The notes under the pieces: generated by a model
The model's database searches: none
Seen by the model: only the letters and a program-made list of their open reading frames with translations
Told to the model about the DNA's origin: nothing
Source: JALRBM01 sp964477195
GTDB lineage: Bacteria; Patescibacteriota; Saccharimonadia; Saccharimonadales; Saccharimonadaceae
Assembly (NCBI GenBank): GCA_964477195.1
Contig: CAYZCX010000030.1
Location: 1-5,485, forward strand
Direction: 5' to 3'
DNA: 5,485 nt
Shown: positions 1 to 5,033 of the stretch, piece by piece
How the letters are laid out: every line of letters starts with the position of its first letter
Numbering within the stretch: the stretch's first letter is position 1
Made by a program: the position numbers and the translations under genes

Positions 1-58
1 TACGGCGCACCAAAATCTCAACGTGACTGAATTTCTATACACTCGCAAGAACTTACAT
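1..58 (-). pseudogene. rpmJ: Damaged 5' end of rpmJ (ribosomal protein bL36), partial
   Basis: Reading from the ATG at 58-56, the frame gives M*VLASV*K followed by FSHVEILVRR, running off the window edge. Intact bL36 proteins begin MKVRASVKK and reach an LVRR/IVRR-type motif around residues 16-19. The match is collinear without gaps, and the location directly after infA is where rpmJ normally sits. Codon 2 (Lys, AAA expected) is TAA, codon 8 (Lys, AAG expected) is TAG, and codon 4 (Arg, CGT expected) is CTT. All three are single substitutions to T on the coding strand. No Shine-Dalgarno precedes the ATG. bL36 is a small protein of the large ribosomal subunit. Either the gene is a pseudogene, with a copy elsewhere or none, or this stretch carries sequencing or assembly errors. 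TAA and TAG are real stops in the neighbouring genes, so recoding is unlikely. Homology is inferred by eye; the rest of the gene is outside the window. Confidence 0.6.
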
Positions 59-102
59 TACACATATAGAAACTCATCGGTAACCCGCTTAAAATTAGTG
101 TT

Positions 103-354
103 TTAGGAAGCCGCGCCTTGACGGGCTTGTCTTTCATCGAAGCGGTAGACGATTCTGCCCTTGGTAAGATCGTAAGGACTCATCTCGACTTCCACTTTAT
201 CCTCCGGAACCAGACGAATATAATGCCTTCGCATTTTGCCGCTGATATGTCCGGTGATCGTATGACCGTTCTCAAGTTCTATTCGGAATTGAGTATTAGG
301 CAGTGCTTCCACCACCTTACCTTTTATCCGAATAACTCCTTTTTGATCAGCCAT
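103..354 (-). CDS. infA: Translation initiation factor IF-1
   Basis: An 83-residue OB-fold protein that binds the A site of the 30S subunit and helps IF-2 and IF-3 select the initiator tRNA. The family signature is clear: LPNTQFRIELENGH (about residues 18-31), ISGKMRRHYIRL (37-48) and SPYDLTKGRIVYR (59-71). Bacterial IF-1 is usually about 72 residues, so this one carries a C-terminal tail of about 10-12 residues (FDERQARQGAAS). The start is ATG and the stop TAA. No Shine-Dalgarno lies upstream of the ATG (the nearest bases are ctactgtagttt), while a good -10 box ends only 15 bases before it. Initiation on a very short or leaderless-type mRNA is therefore likely. It follows the sortase gene after 130 bases and precedes the rpmJ remnant. 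The usual adk-map pair upstream is absent. Confidence 0.97.
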   Translation of the reverse strand: MADQKGVIRIKGKVVEALPNTQFRIELENGHTITGHISGKMRRHYIRLVPEDKVEVEMSPYDLTKGRIVYRFDERQARQGAAS

Positions 355-369
355 AAACTACAGTAGTAG

Positions 370-398
370 ATTATACACCAAAAAACTATCAAGAGCAA
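370..398 (-). promoter_or_regulatory. Proximal promoter of infA (sigma70 type)
   Basis: On the minus strand, TTGCTC (398-393) and a perfect TATAAT (375-370) are separated by exactly 17 bases. Transcription would start near 363, giving a leader of about nine bases before the infA ATG at 354. A perfect -10 with optimal spacing makes this the best promoter in the window. The very short leader agrees with the absence of a ribosome binding site. The start point is an inference. Confidence 0.7.
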
Positions 399-451
399 GT
401 ATGTTTCACGAGATACCACGTATTTTATCGTGGCTAAAATTGTATACTCCT

Positions 452-479
452 ATTGTAGCGCATCTCGCGTACTCGTCAA
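452..479 (-). promoter_or_regulatory. Distal promoter candidate of infA
   Basis: Minus-strand TTGACG (479-474), 16-base spacer, TACAAT (457-452). The -35 box begins 6 bases past the stop codon of the sortase gene. Transcription would start near 445 and give a leader of about 90 bases that contains a small CCACG/CGTGG hairpin (416-433). Together with the proximal promoter it suggests infA and the genes after it are transcribed independently of secY-sortase. No terminator is visible between the sortase gene and infA, so read-through remains possible. Confidence 0.5.
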
Positions 480-484
480 GCCGT

Positions 485-1156
485 TTACGCTCGCGTAGCA
501 AACACAAGGACTCGGTCACTATATAAACCGGTTTTTTTATCGTATGCCCCTCCGCACGTGATGAGGTTGAGCCCCTGTTTTCCTTCCATAGGCCGCAATA
601 ACCGGTTCATATCAACTTGGTCAGCTGGTGTTTGCTCAACAGTTATCACGCGATATGAGGTCATCACTCCATCCCCGCGCTCTACCGCGATATCATCATT
701 TGCTTTGATTTGCGCCAATTTACCAAAAATGCCCAGTGTTCCATACGAATCATTCACATGGCCATCAATTAATAACGTACCCGAGGCTCCCGGGAGGCCG
801 CTTTTGTCATACCAGCCCACGTCCCAGGCGGTTTTTGGTGCTGCAAGCGTATTGTTCGCAAGAACTGCCACTGGTTTAACGAGCGCATCCACACCTATTG
901 AAGCGATTATCAGTCGACGAGGATATGCTGGCGGGACCGTGTACGACTGCTTTTCATGGTCATTGGGCGGAGAACTTGCCGCTGGTGATTCATTACTGAT
1001 GTGCTGTAGTCTTGTTGGCGGTGAGATGGGAGCAAAGAAATCATGACAGAACCATATGCTGATCGCCGTTACCCCCATGGCAATGACTATCGTAAATACT
1101 ATCCAACGCCGCTTTCTATAGTTTTTTGCCTGCGTGGTAATCGTTGAGGCTTGCAC
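485..1156 (-). CDS. Membrane-anchored sortase, class F-like
   Basis: A 223-residue cysteine transpeptidase that would act outside the membrane, joining surface proteins to the envelope or to each other. A basic N-terminus (KNYRKRRW, residues 11-18) precedes a single membrane segment (about 18-37), so the protein is N-in/C-out. A Pro/Ser-rich linker follows (about 43-78), then the sortase domain (about 80-223). Catalytic residues are visible: His133 in LLIDGHVNDSYG, Cys201 in NLITCGGAYD and Arg215 in YSDRVLVFA. The TCGGAYD...Y.DRV pattern and compact size resemble class E/F sortases of Actinobacteria more than class A or B. The start is GTG, with AGGGG five bases upstream overlapping the secY stop; the next Met lies inside the membrane segment. 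It sits eight bases after secY, in the slot normally holding adk and map. No substrate with a sorting motif is seen here, so the substrate is unknown. Confidence 0.9.
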   Translation of the reverse strand: MQASTITTQAKNYRKRRWIVFTIVIAMGVTAISIWFCHDFFAPISPPTRLQHISNESPAASSPPNDHEKQSYTVPPAYPRRLIIASIGVDALVKPVAVLANNTLAAPKTAWDVGWYDKSGLPGASGTLLIDGHVNDSYGTLGIFGKLAQIKANDDIAVERGDGVMTSYRVITVEQTPADQVDMNRLLRPMEGKQGLNLITCGGAYDKKTGLYSDRVLVFATRA

Positions 1157-1161
1157 GGCAA

Positions 1162-1166
1162 CCCCT
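1162..1166 (-). promoter_or_regulatory. Sortase ribosome binding site overlapping the secY stop
   Basis: AGGGG lies five bases before the GTG start of the sortase gene, and its first two bases are the last two of the secY TAG stop (1167-1165). Ribosomes terminating on secY would be placed directly at the sortase start. This supports the GTG start and translational coupling of the two genes. Confidence 0.65.
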
Positions 1167-2574
1167 AGTTATAGTCGTCGTAGGTGACCATGAGTGCGCG
1201 CGAATTGATCTGACGCAGGCTCTCAAGCCCAACAGACACAACAATCAAGAGCCCCGTACCACCGATAGCCAGGTTAGCGGCGTTGATTTCGAGTTGGGCA
1301 AAGATAAATTCCGCACCAAACGGCAATACTGCAATCAGCCCCAGCGCGATTGATCCGAACAAAATCAATCGATTAACCGTGCGTGAAAGATATTTTTCAG
1401 TCTGAATACCAGGTCGAACTCCATCGATAAATCCACCCTGTTTCTGAAGGTTTTCTGCTATTTCATTCGCGTTAAACACAATACCGGTATAGAAATAGGT
1501 GAAAAGAATTACCAAGAGGAAATAGGCGGTCGGATAAATGAGCGATGTCAATGTGTCTCCGGTAAATGCACCCGGCTGAGGTGCCTGGAACCACGTAATA
1601 AGATTGGTTGCAAGATTAAGATATGCCGGATTGCCAGAAGCCTTTAGGACTTGACCAAAAAAGGCAGGAAGTGACAAGAAGGCGACCGCAAAGATCACCG
1701 GAATAACCCCCGCCGCGATAAGCTTCACTGGCAAAATACTTTTGACACCGCCGTAAGTGCTGTTGCCCTGAACGCGCTTTGCATAGTTGATGGTAATAAC
1801 CCGCTGCGCTTCATTAATTTTAACGAGAATGTATAACACTAGTAATGACGCGAGTCCTACTCCAAGAACAAGCCAAAACGCCACCGGATTAACCGGCAAT
1901 GTAAACCAGCCGAATACATTCAGGCCACCATCTGTTGCGTTGAACAGAGATGTGCCAATTGATGCGAGTGTTTGCGGGAGCTGACTGATAATACCCGCAA
2001 AGATAATCAGGCTGATACCGTTCCCGATACCTTGCTCTGTAATTAACTCACCGAGCCACATCAGAAGGATCGAGCCTGCCGTCATCGCTGTCACAGCAAC
2101 AATCCACTCGATCGGCGTCGGGTCAGCAAGTCCGGTTGTATTGCCAGCAAGTACTGTTTGGCGAAGGATATAAATAAACGCAACAGATTGAATAATGGCA
2201 AGCGGCACCGAAAGAAGCCGAGTCCACTGATTGATCTTACGTCGACCAGATTCGCCGTCTTTGTGGAGCTCTTCAAGTTTTGGAATAGCTTTTGTAAGTA
2301 ACTGGGTAATAATCGAAGCGGTAATAAATGGGCTCATTCCTACGAGTACAATTGAGAATTGGGCCAATGCCCCACCAGAGAGAAGATTAAGAAATCCACC
2401 AAAATCGCTGCCGCTCACAACGTTATTAATAACCTCTTTTAGCTGCGTTGGCTCAGCCAGCGGCACAGGGATATGTGCCAAAAAACGATACGCAATAATA
2501 AGCCCGATAACAATGATGAGCCGTTTTTGCATGTCTTTATTTTTGAATGATCGGAAAATGGTTTTCCAGTTCAC
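1165..2574 (-). CDS. secY: Protein translocase subunit SecY
   Basis: The 469-residue pore subunit of the SecYEG channel, which moves unfolded proteins across or into the cytoplasmic membrane. Family landmarks occur in order: MNWKTIFRSFKNKD N-terminus (1-14), plug region (about 57-72), SPFITASIITQLL (81-93), GESGRRKINQWTRL (107-120), WLGELITEQGIGNGISLII (173-191), ITINYAKRVQG (260-270), LPVKLIAAGVIPVIFA (281-296), the cytoplasmic loop NANEIAENLQKQGGF (368-382) with the conserved Arg387 in GVRPG, and GGTGLLIVVSVGLESL (438-453). Ten hydrophobic segments fit the family topology; E. coli SecY is 443 aa. The start is GTG with AAGAGG (2590-2585) ten bases upstream; an in-frame TAA comes before any other usable start. 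The gene follows a small HTH gene and a palindromic region carrying its likely promoter, and is tightly joined to the sortase gene downstream. Confidence 0.98.
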   Translation of the reverse strand: MNWKTIFRSFKNKDMQKRLIIVIGLIIAYRFLAHIPVPLAEPTQLKEVINNVVSGSDFGGFLNLLSGGALAQFSIVLVGMSPFITASIITQLLTKAIPKLEELHKDGESGRRKINQWTRLLSVPLAIIQSVAFIYILRQTVLAGNTTGLADPTPIEWIVAVTAMTAGSILLMWLGELITEQGIGNGISLIIFAGIISQLPQTLASIGTSLFNATDGGLNVFGWFTLPVNPVAFWLVLGVGLASLLVLYILVKINEAQRVITINYAKRVQGNSTYGGVKSILPVKLIAAGVIPVIFAVAFLSLPAFFGQVLKASGNPAYLNLATNLITWFQAPQPGAFTGDTLTSLIYPTAYFLLVILFTYFYTGIVFNANEIAENLQKQGGFIDGVRPGIQTEKYLSRTVNRLILFGSIALGLIAVLPFGAEFIFAQLEINAANLAIGGTGLLIVVSVGLESLRQINSRALMVTYDDYN

Positions 2575-2609
2575 AGTCGCTCTACCTCTTTAGGATTTTA
2601 TAGAAAATT

Positions 2610-2641
2610 CCTTACTAGTATATCATATAAAATTAGTAAGG
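2610..2641. repeat. 8-bp perfect inverted repeat around the secY -10 element
   Basis: CCTTACTA (2610-2617) and TAGTAAGG (2634-2641) are perfect reverse complements, separated by 16 AT-rich bases that themselves contain the near-palindrome TATATCATATA. The promoter core of secY lies inside: the inner arm covers the last base of the -10 box and the probable start site, and the outer arm covers the spacer and -35 position. A dimeric repressor bound here would block RNA polymerase. The nearest candidate binder is the HTH protein encoded just upstream, but that link is inferred from position only. Confidence 0.6.
2617..2625 (-). promoter_or_regulatory. Extended -10 promoter of secY
   Basis: Minus-strand TGA-TATACT (2625-2617) matches the extended -10 form TGnTATAAT at all but one base of the hexamer. 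The sequence 17 bases upstream (ATCACC) is a poor -35, which extended -10 promoters tolerate. Transcription would begin near 2610, leaving about 35 bases before the GTG start, including the AAGAGG ribosome binding site. A promoter is needed here because a strong terminator follows rplO. Confidence 0.5.
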
Positions 2642-2643
2642 TG

Positions 2644-2679
2644 ATTGCGAGCATGCTCTAAGTAAAACATGCTCGCAAT
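2644..2679. repeat. 12-bp perfect inverted repeat downstream of the HTH gene
   Basis: ATTGCGAGCATG (2644-2655) and CATGCTCGCAAT (2668-2679) are perfect reverse complements with a 12-base loop. The left side also contains the 10-bp palindrome GAGCATGCTC (2649-2658). It lies 29 bases after the HTH gene stop and two bases from the 8-bp repeat at the secY promoter. As RNA on the minus strand it forms a strong GC-rich hairpin, but the following bases (CACCTTACTAATTTT) give no immediate U tract. It is therefore either a non-canonical terminator or transcript end, or a DNA operator with two half-sites. Confidence 0.7.
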
Positions 2680-2708
2680 TCGGTCTCCGCCTCTTAGTTT
2701 AGCCTGTT

Positions 2709-2963
2709 TTAAGCAGTTATGAAATAAACACTGGCCACTGTACCGTTGGCATTTTTGTTTATTTCATACCGTCCCGGATAAGTTTCATCGTAAATTCCTG
2801 CGAGAATACTCTTAACTTTTTCATATTCAAGCTCATTCCAGGGAGTCTGTGACGCTCGAGAGATCATAGACTGCGAAAGCCCAGTTCGTGCAGCAACAGT
2901 TCGTTGCGACAGCCCCGTGATCTCAATCGCATGCGCAATCGAATTGCGTTCCCAGCGCGGCAA
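2709..2963 (-). CDS. Small helix-turn-helix protein, function unknown
   Basis: A protein of about 84 residues (88 if the first TTG at 2975 is used). The N-terminal part resembles the Xre/Cro-type HTH: a first helix (WERNSIAHAIEITG), then SQRTVAARTG, a turn, and SQSMISRASQ as the probable recognition helix, followed by YEKVKSILAGIY as a further helix. The last 20 residues (YEINKNANGTVASVYFITA) look like a beta hairpin. I do not recognise a named family; DNA binding is inferred from the HTH pattern. I chose the TTG at 2963-2961 because GGAG (2973-2970) lies six bases upstream of it, whereas the TTG at 2975 has no ribosome binding site and directly follows an in-frame TGA. The gene is not a usual member of this ribosomal operon. 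It lies between the rplO terminator and the palindromic secY promoter. A weak TATGAT (3014-3009) could be its -10 box. It may regulate itself or secY. Confidence 0.75.
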   Translation of the reverse strand: MPRWERNSIAHAIEITGLSQRTVAARTGLSQSMISRASQTPWNELEYEKVKSILAGIYDETYPGRYEINKNANGTVASVYFITA

Positions 2964-2969
2964 AAGAAA

Positions 2970-2973
2970 CTCC
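2970..2973 (-). promoter_or_regulatory. Ribosome binding site deciding the HTH gene start
   Basis: GGAG with a six-base spacer (TTTCTT) to the TTG at 2963-2961. The alternative TTG at 2975-2973 overlaps this site and has only CCCTTTGTTTGA upstream, so the internal TTG is favoured. Confidence 0.5.
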
Positions 2974-3026
2974 AATCAAACAAAGGGAATAAAGACCTTG
3001 CCCATGGTATCATAATTTCATTAGAT

Positions 3027-3060
3027 AAAATAAAAAGCCCAAAATGAGCTTTTTATTTTT
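3027..3060 (-). terminator. Intrinsic terminator after rplO
   Basis: On the minus strand, AAAATAAAAAGCTC pairs with GGGCTTTTTATTTT around the loop ATTTT, a 14-bp stem whose 3' arm is itself a U-rich tract. One pair is G-U in the minus-strand RNA but would be a C-A mismatch in the plus-strand RNA, so it is better suited to minus-strand transcription. It begins about 15 bases after the rplO stop codon and would end the rpsN-to-rplO transcript, separating it from secY. Confidence 0.85.
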
Positions 3061-3074
3061 CGCAGTTTATAACG

Positions 3075-3554
3075 CTATTTATCAGCTTTTTCGGCCTCTT
3101 TTGCACTTTGCTTTACAGGAGTTGCTACTTTTTCAAAAGTACCACCTGCTTTTGCGACAGCCTCTTGGACACTCTGACTAGCCGCCTGAACGCGAAGCGT
3201 GACTTTTTCTTTCAGCTCACCGCGAGCGATGATTTTAACGGAATGGAAAGGTGTTGCGATAAGACCGGCTTCGAACAAGCTCATATTATCTGCAGTTTTG
3301 CCCTTGAATGCATTAAGATGGTCAAGATAGACAACCTGTGCAGGGGTGCGGAGACTCTTAAAGCCACGTGCCTTAGGCGTACGGCGAACAAGTGCGCCTG
3401 ATCCACCTTGGAACATTGCATTGAGCTTTTTACCCGTACGTGCGCCTTGACCTTTTGTACCACGGCCGGCAGTTTTACCTTGACCGGCAGCAATACCACG
3501 CCCGACGCGTTTCTTGTCTTTGTTACTACTAACTTGGAGTTCGTGGTATTTCAT
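3075..3554 (-). CDS. rplO: 50S ribosomal protein uL15
   Basis: A 159-residue protein of the large subunit that binds 23S rRNA late in assembly. The basic Gly/Arg/Lys-rich N-terminal extension is typical: KKRVGRGIAAGQGKTAGRG (14-32), KGQGARTG (34-41) and FQGGSGALVRRTPKARGF (48-65). The globular C-terminal part includes VKIIARGELKEKVTLRVQAAS (106-126) and SVQEAVAKAGGTFEKV (128-143). A Lys/Glu/Ala tail of about 14 residues extends slightly beyond the common length of about 145-150. The ATG overlaps the rpsE stop as TAATG, and the stop is TAG. The gene is last in its transcript, followed by a strong terminator. Normally rpmD (uL30) lies between rpsE and rplO; here there is no room for it. Confidence 0.98.
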   Translation of the reverse strand: MKYHELQVSSNKDKKRVGRGIAAGQGKTAGRGTKGQGARTGKKLNAMFQGGSGALVRRTPKARGFKSLRTPAQVVYLDHLNAFKGKTADNMSLFEAGLIATPFHSVKIIARGELKEKVTLRVQAASQSVQEAVAKAGGTFEKVATPVKQSAKEAEKADK

Positions 3555-4120
3555 TACTTCGTCTCCTCCTTAGCTTCCTTTTTTGGAGCTACTTTTTTCT
3601 TTGGAGCATTGAGCCACTCTTCTTTCGGCACAAGACTCTTGAGGGCATCAATCGTTGCATACGCGATGTTCACCTTGTTGGTTGAACCGAGTGATTTTGA
3701 AAGAAGGTTACGAATGCCAGTCACTCCGATGATTGAACGAACGACACCACCAGCGATAATACCGGTACCTGGGGCTGCGGGCTTAATCAAGACCTGTGCA
3801 CCAGAAACTTTTACTTCTGCATCATGGGGAATAGTTTCATTCGCAACTGGAATCGTAATGAGGCTTTTCTTTGCAACGTCAGCTGCTTTTGTAATAGCTG
3901 CTTGAACATCAGCGCCTTTTGCAACACCGACACCGACTTTGTTTTTGCGATCACCAACGACAACGAGTGCCTTGAAGCGGAAGCGACGTCCACCTTTTAC
4001 AACACGTGCAACCCGGTCGATGTTGATAACAAGCTCTTCGAATTGTTTCTGCTCTTCAGTTTGTTCTGGACGGCGATTGTTGCCGCGACCACGAGGATCT
4101 GTTTTACCTTGTGTAACCAT
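3554..4120 (-). CDS. rpsE: 30S ribosomal protein uS5
   Basis: A 188-residue protein of the small subunit, needed for decoding accuracy and for mRNA unwinding at the entry channel. The N-terminal S5 RNA-binding domain is seen in INIDRVARVVKGGRRFRFKALVV (about 32-54) and KVGVGVAKGADVQAAITKA (61-79). The C-terminal domain carries LIKPAAPGTGIIAGGVVRSI (111-130) and the loop KSLGSTNKVNIAYATIDAL (142-160). A disordered Gln/Glu/Arg-rich N-terminus (1-25) and a Lys/Glu/Ala tail (172-188) lengthen it beyond E. coli S5 (167 aa). The start is ATG, two bases after the rplR TAG stop, with GGAG (4132-4129) eight bases upstream inside rplR. Its final codons (KEET) double as the rplO ribosome binding site. 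Confidence 0.98.
   Translation of the reverse strand: MVTQGKTDPRGRGNNRRPEQTEEQKQFEELVINIDRVARVVKGGRRFRFKALVVVGDRKNKVGVGVAKGADVQAAITKAADVAKKSLITIPVANETIPHDAEVKVSGAQVLIKPAAPGTGIIAGGVVRSIIGVTGIRNLLSKSLGSTNKVNIAYATIDALKSLVPKEEWLNAPKKKVAPKKEAKEETK
3565..3571 (-). promoter_or_regulatory. Perfect Shine-Dalgarno of rplO inside rpsE
   Basis: AAGGAGG, fully complementary to the usual 16S rRNA 3' end, lies ten bases before the rplO ATG and within the codons for the last residues of uS5. With the TAATG junction this indicates termination-reinitiation coupling. It also shows that the organism keeps a standard anti-Shine-Dalgarno, in contrast to the infA start. Confidence 0.75.
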
Positions 4121-4122
4121 GA

Positions 4123-4476
4123 CTAGAACTCCAATCCTTCTTTACGGGCTGCGTCTGCAAGTGCCGCAAGGCGCTTTGCATAGTGGCGACCGTTGCGATC
4201 GAATACAACAGCGGTAACTTTAGCTTTTTTTGCCTTTTTAGCAATATCAGCACCGACCCACGCAGCTTGATCAGCGAGCGATCCTTCTTGTTTTGTGCCG
4301 ACAGTTGTACTGGCAACGATTGTTTTTTGCTTCTCGTCGTCAATAAGCTGCGCACTCACGTGCTTGTTGCTCACTGTTACCGTCAGGCGAGGACGCTCGG
4401 CAACACCAGTAACCTTACTGCGGACGCGATTTTTACGAAGACTTTTACCAAGTAATTTCTTTGCAAGATTACCCAT
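4123..4476 (-). CDS. rplR: 50S ribosomal protein uL18
   Basis: A 117-residue protein that binds 5S rRNA and carries it into the large subunit together with uL5. Family features are the basic N-terminus (LAKKLLGKSLRKNRVRSKV), AERPRLTVTVSNKHVSAQLIDDEKQKTIVAST (about 26-57), the helix with ADQAAWVGADIAKKAKK (68-84), and the C-terminal VVFDRNGRHYAKRLAALADAARKEGLEF (90-117), where E. coli L18 (also 117 aa) has [26 protein letters not shown]. The start is ATG, two bases after the rplF stop; the stop is TAG, two bases before rpsE. The upstream ribosome binding site is weak (AGGAAAGG, 13 bases from the ATG), so translation probably depends on coupling with rplF. Confidence 0.98.
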   Translation of the reverse strand: MGNLAKKLLGKSLRKNRVRSKVTGVAERPRLTVTVSNKHVSAQLIDDEKQKTIVASTTVGTKQEGSLADQAAWVGADIAKKAKKAKVTAVVFDRNGRHYAKRLAALADAARKEGLEF

Positions 4477-4478
4477 GG

Positions 4479-5012
4479 TTACTTACCAGCCTTTCCTGCC
4501 TTGCGAAGGATAACTTCACCGGCATATTTAATTCCCTTACCCTTGTACGGCTCGGGCTTCTTTAGCGCTCGGATTTCGGCAGCAACCTGACCAACAGCTT
4601 GCTTATCGATACCCGAAACGGTAATTTCCATTTTGTTGACTGCGAGCGAGACACCAGCCGGTGCTTCATATTTCACAGGGTGAGAAAAACCAAGGCTCAT
4701 TTCAATTGCCTGACCACCGCCAGACACGCGGAAACCGACGCCGTTTATCTCAAGCTTCTTCTCGAAGCCTTTTGTAATACCAACAACAGCGTTATTGAGG
4801 AGTGCGCGCTGCAATCCATGCTGCGCTTTTGCAATGCGTTCGTCATCCTTACGGGTCACGATTGCCTGCGTACCTTCGAGGCTAACAGTCACGTCGCTGA
4901 GGTGAGGTACTGTGAGTTCGCCTTTTGGCCCTTTGACAGCTATCTCATCTGTGTCGACCGTGATTGTCACACCCTGAGGTACGTCAATTGGTAGTTTTCC
5001 GATTCGACTCAT
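4479..5012 (-). CDS. rplF: 50S ribosomal protein uL6
   Basis: A 177-residue protein (the same length as E. coli L6) located near the sarcin-ricin loop and the factor-binding site of the large subunit. It is a tandem of two related alpha/beta domains: residues 1-82 (MSRIGKLPIDVPQGV at the start, ALLNNAVVGITKGFEKKL at the join) and 83-177 (GVGFRVSGGGQAIEMSLGFSHPV at 91-113). The C-terminal family signature KKPEPYKGKGIKYAGEVI spans 151-168, followed by a basic tail. The start is ATG with a purine-rich upstream stretch (AAAGAAGAGAAG), and the stop is TAA. It follows rpsH after 21 bases and nearly abuts rplR. Confidence 0.99.
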   Translation of the reverse strand: MSRIGKLPIDVPQGVTITVDTDEIAVKGPKGELTVPHLSDVTVSLEGTQAIVTRKDDERIAKAQHGLQRALLNNAVVGITKGFEKKLEINGVGFRVSGGGQAIEMSLGFSHPVKYEAPAGVSLAVNKMEITVSGIDKQAVGQVAAEIRALKKPEPYKGKGIKYAGEVILRKAGKAGK

Positions 5013-5033
5013 CTTACTTCTCTTCTTTCTCTA

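Noticed and set aside
32..72. Inverted repeat TTTCTATA/TATAGAAA (32-39 and 65-72) as a terminator after infA
   Set aside because: The arms are only 8 bp, AT-rich, with a 25-base loop and no U tract; the left arm lies inside the rpmJ-like frame. Chance is a sufficient explanation.
409..467. CGAGAT/ATCTCG repeat and CCACG/CGTGG hairpin (416-433) as an attenuator or riboswitch before infA
   Set aside because: The stems are 5-6 bp, the outer pair extends upstream of the predicted start site of the distal promoter, and no known riboswitch core is recognisable.
2231..2593. Plus-strand open frame of 120 codons opposite secY
   Set aside because: It lies wholly antisense to the conserved secY N-terminus, shows no family features, and is explained as a shadow of that gene; the same applies to the other plus-strand frames in the window.
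3009..3037. Promoter for the HTH gene with TATGAT at 3009-3014
   Set aside because: The matching -35 position falls in the terminator stem (CTTTTT) and there is no extended -10, so the evidence is too weak for a separate entry.
3408..3905. Plus-strand open frame of 165 codons opposite rplO and rpsE
   Set aside because: It is antisense to two highly conserved ribosomal protein genes and its composition mirrors their reverse complement.
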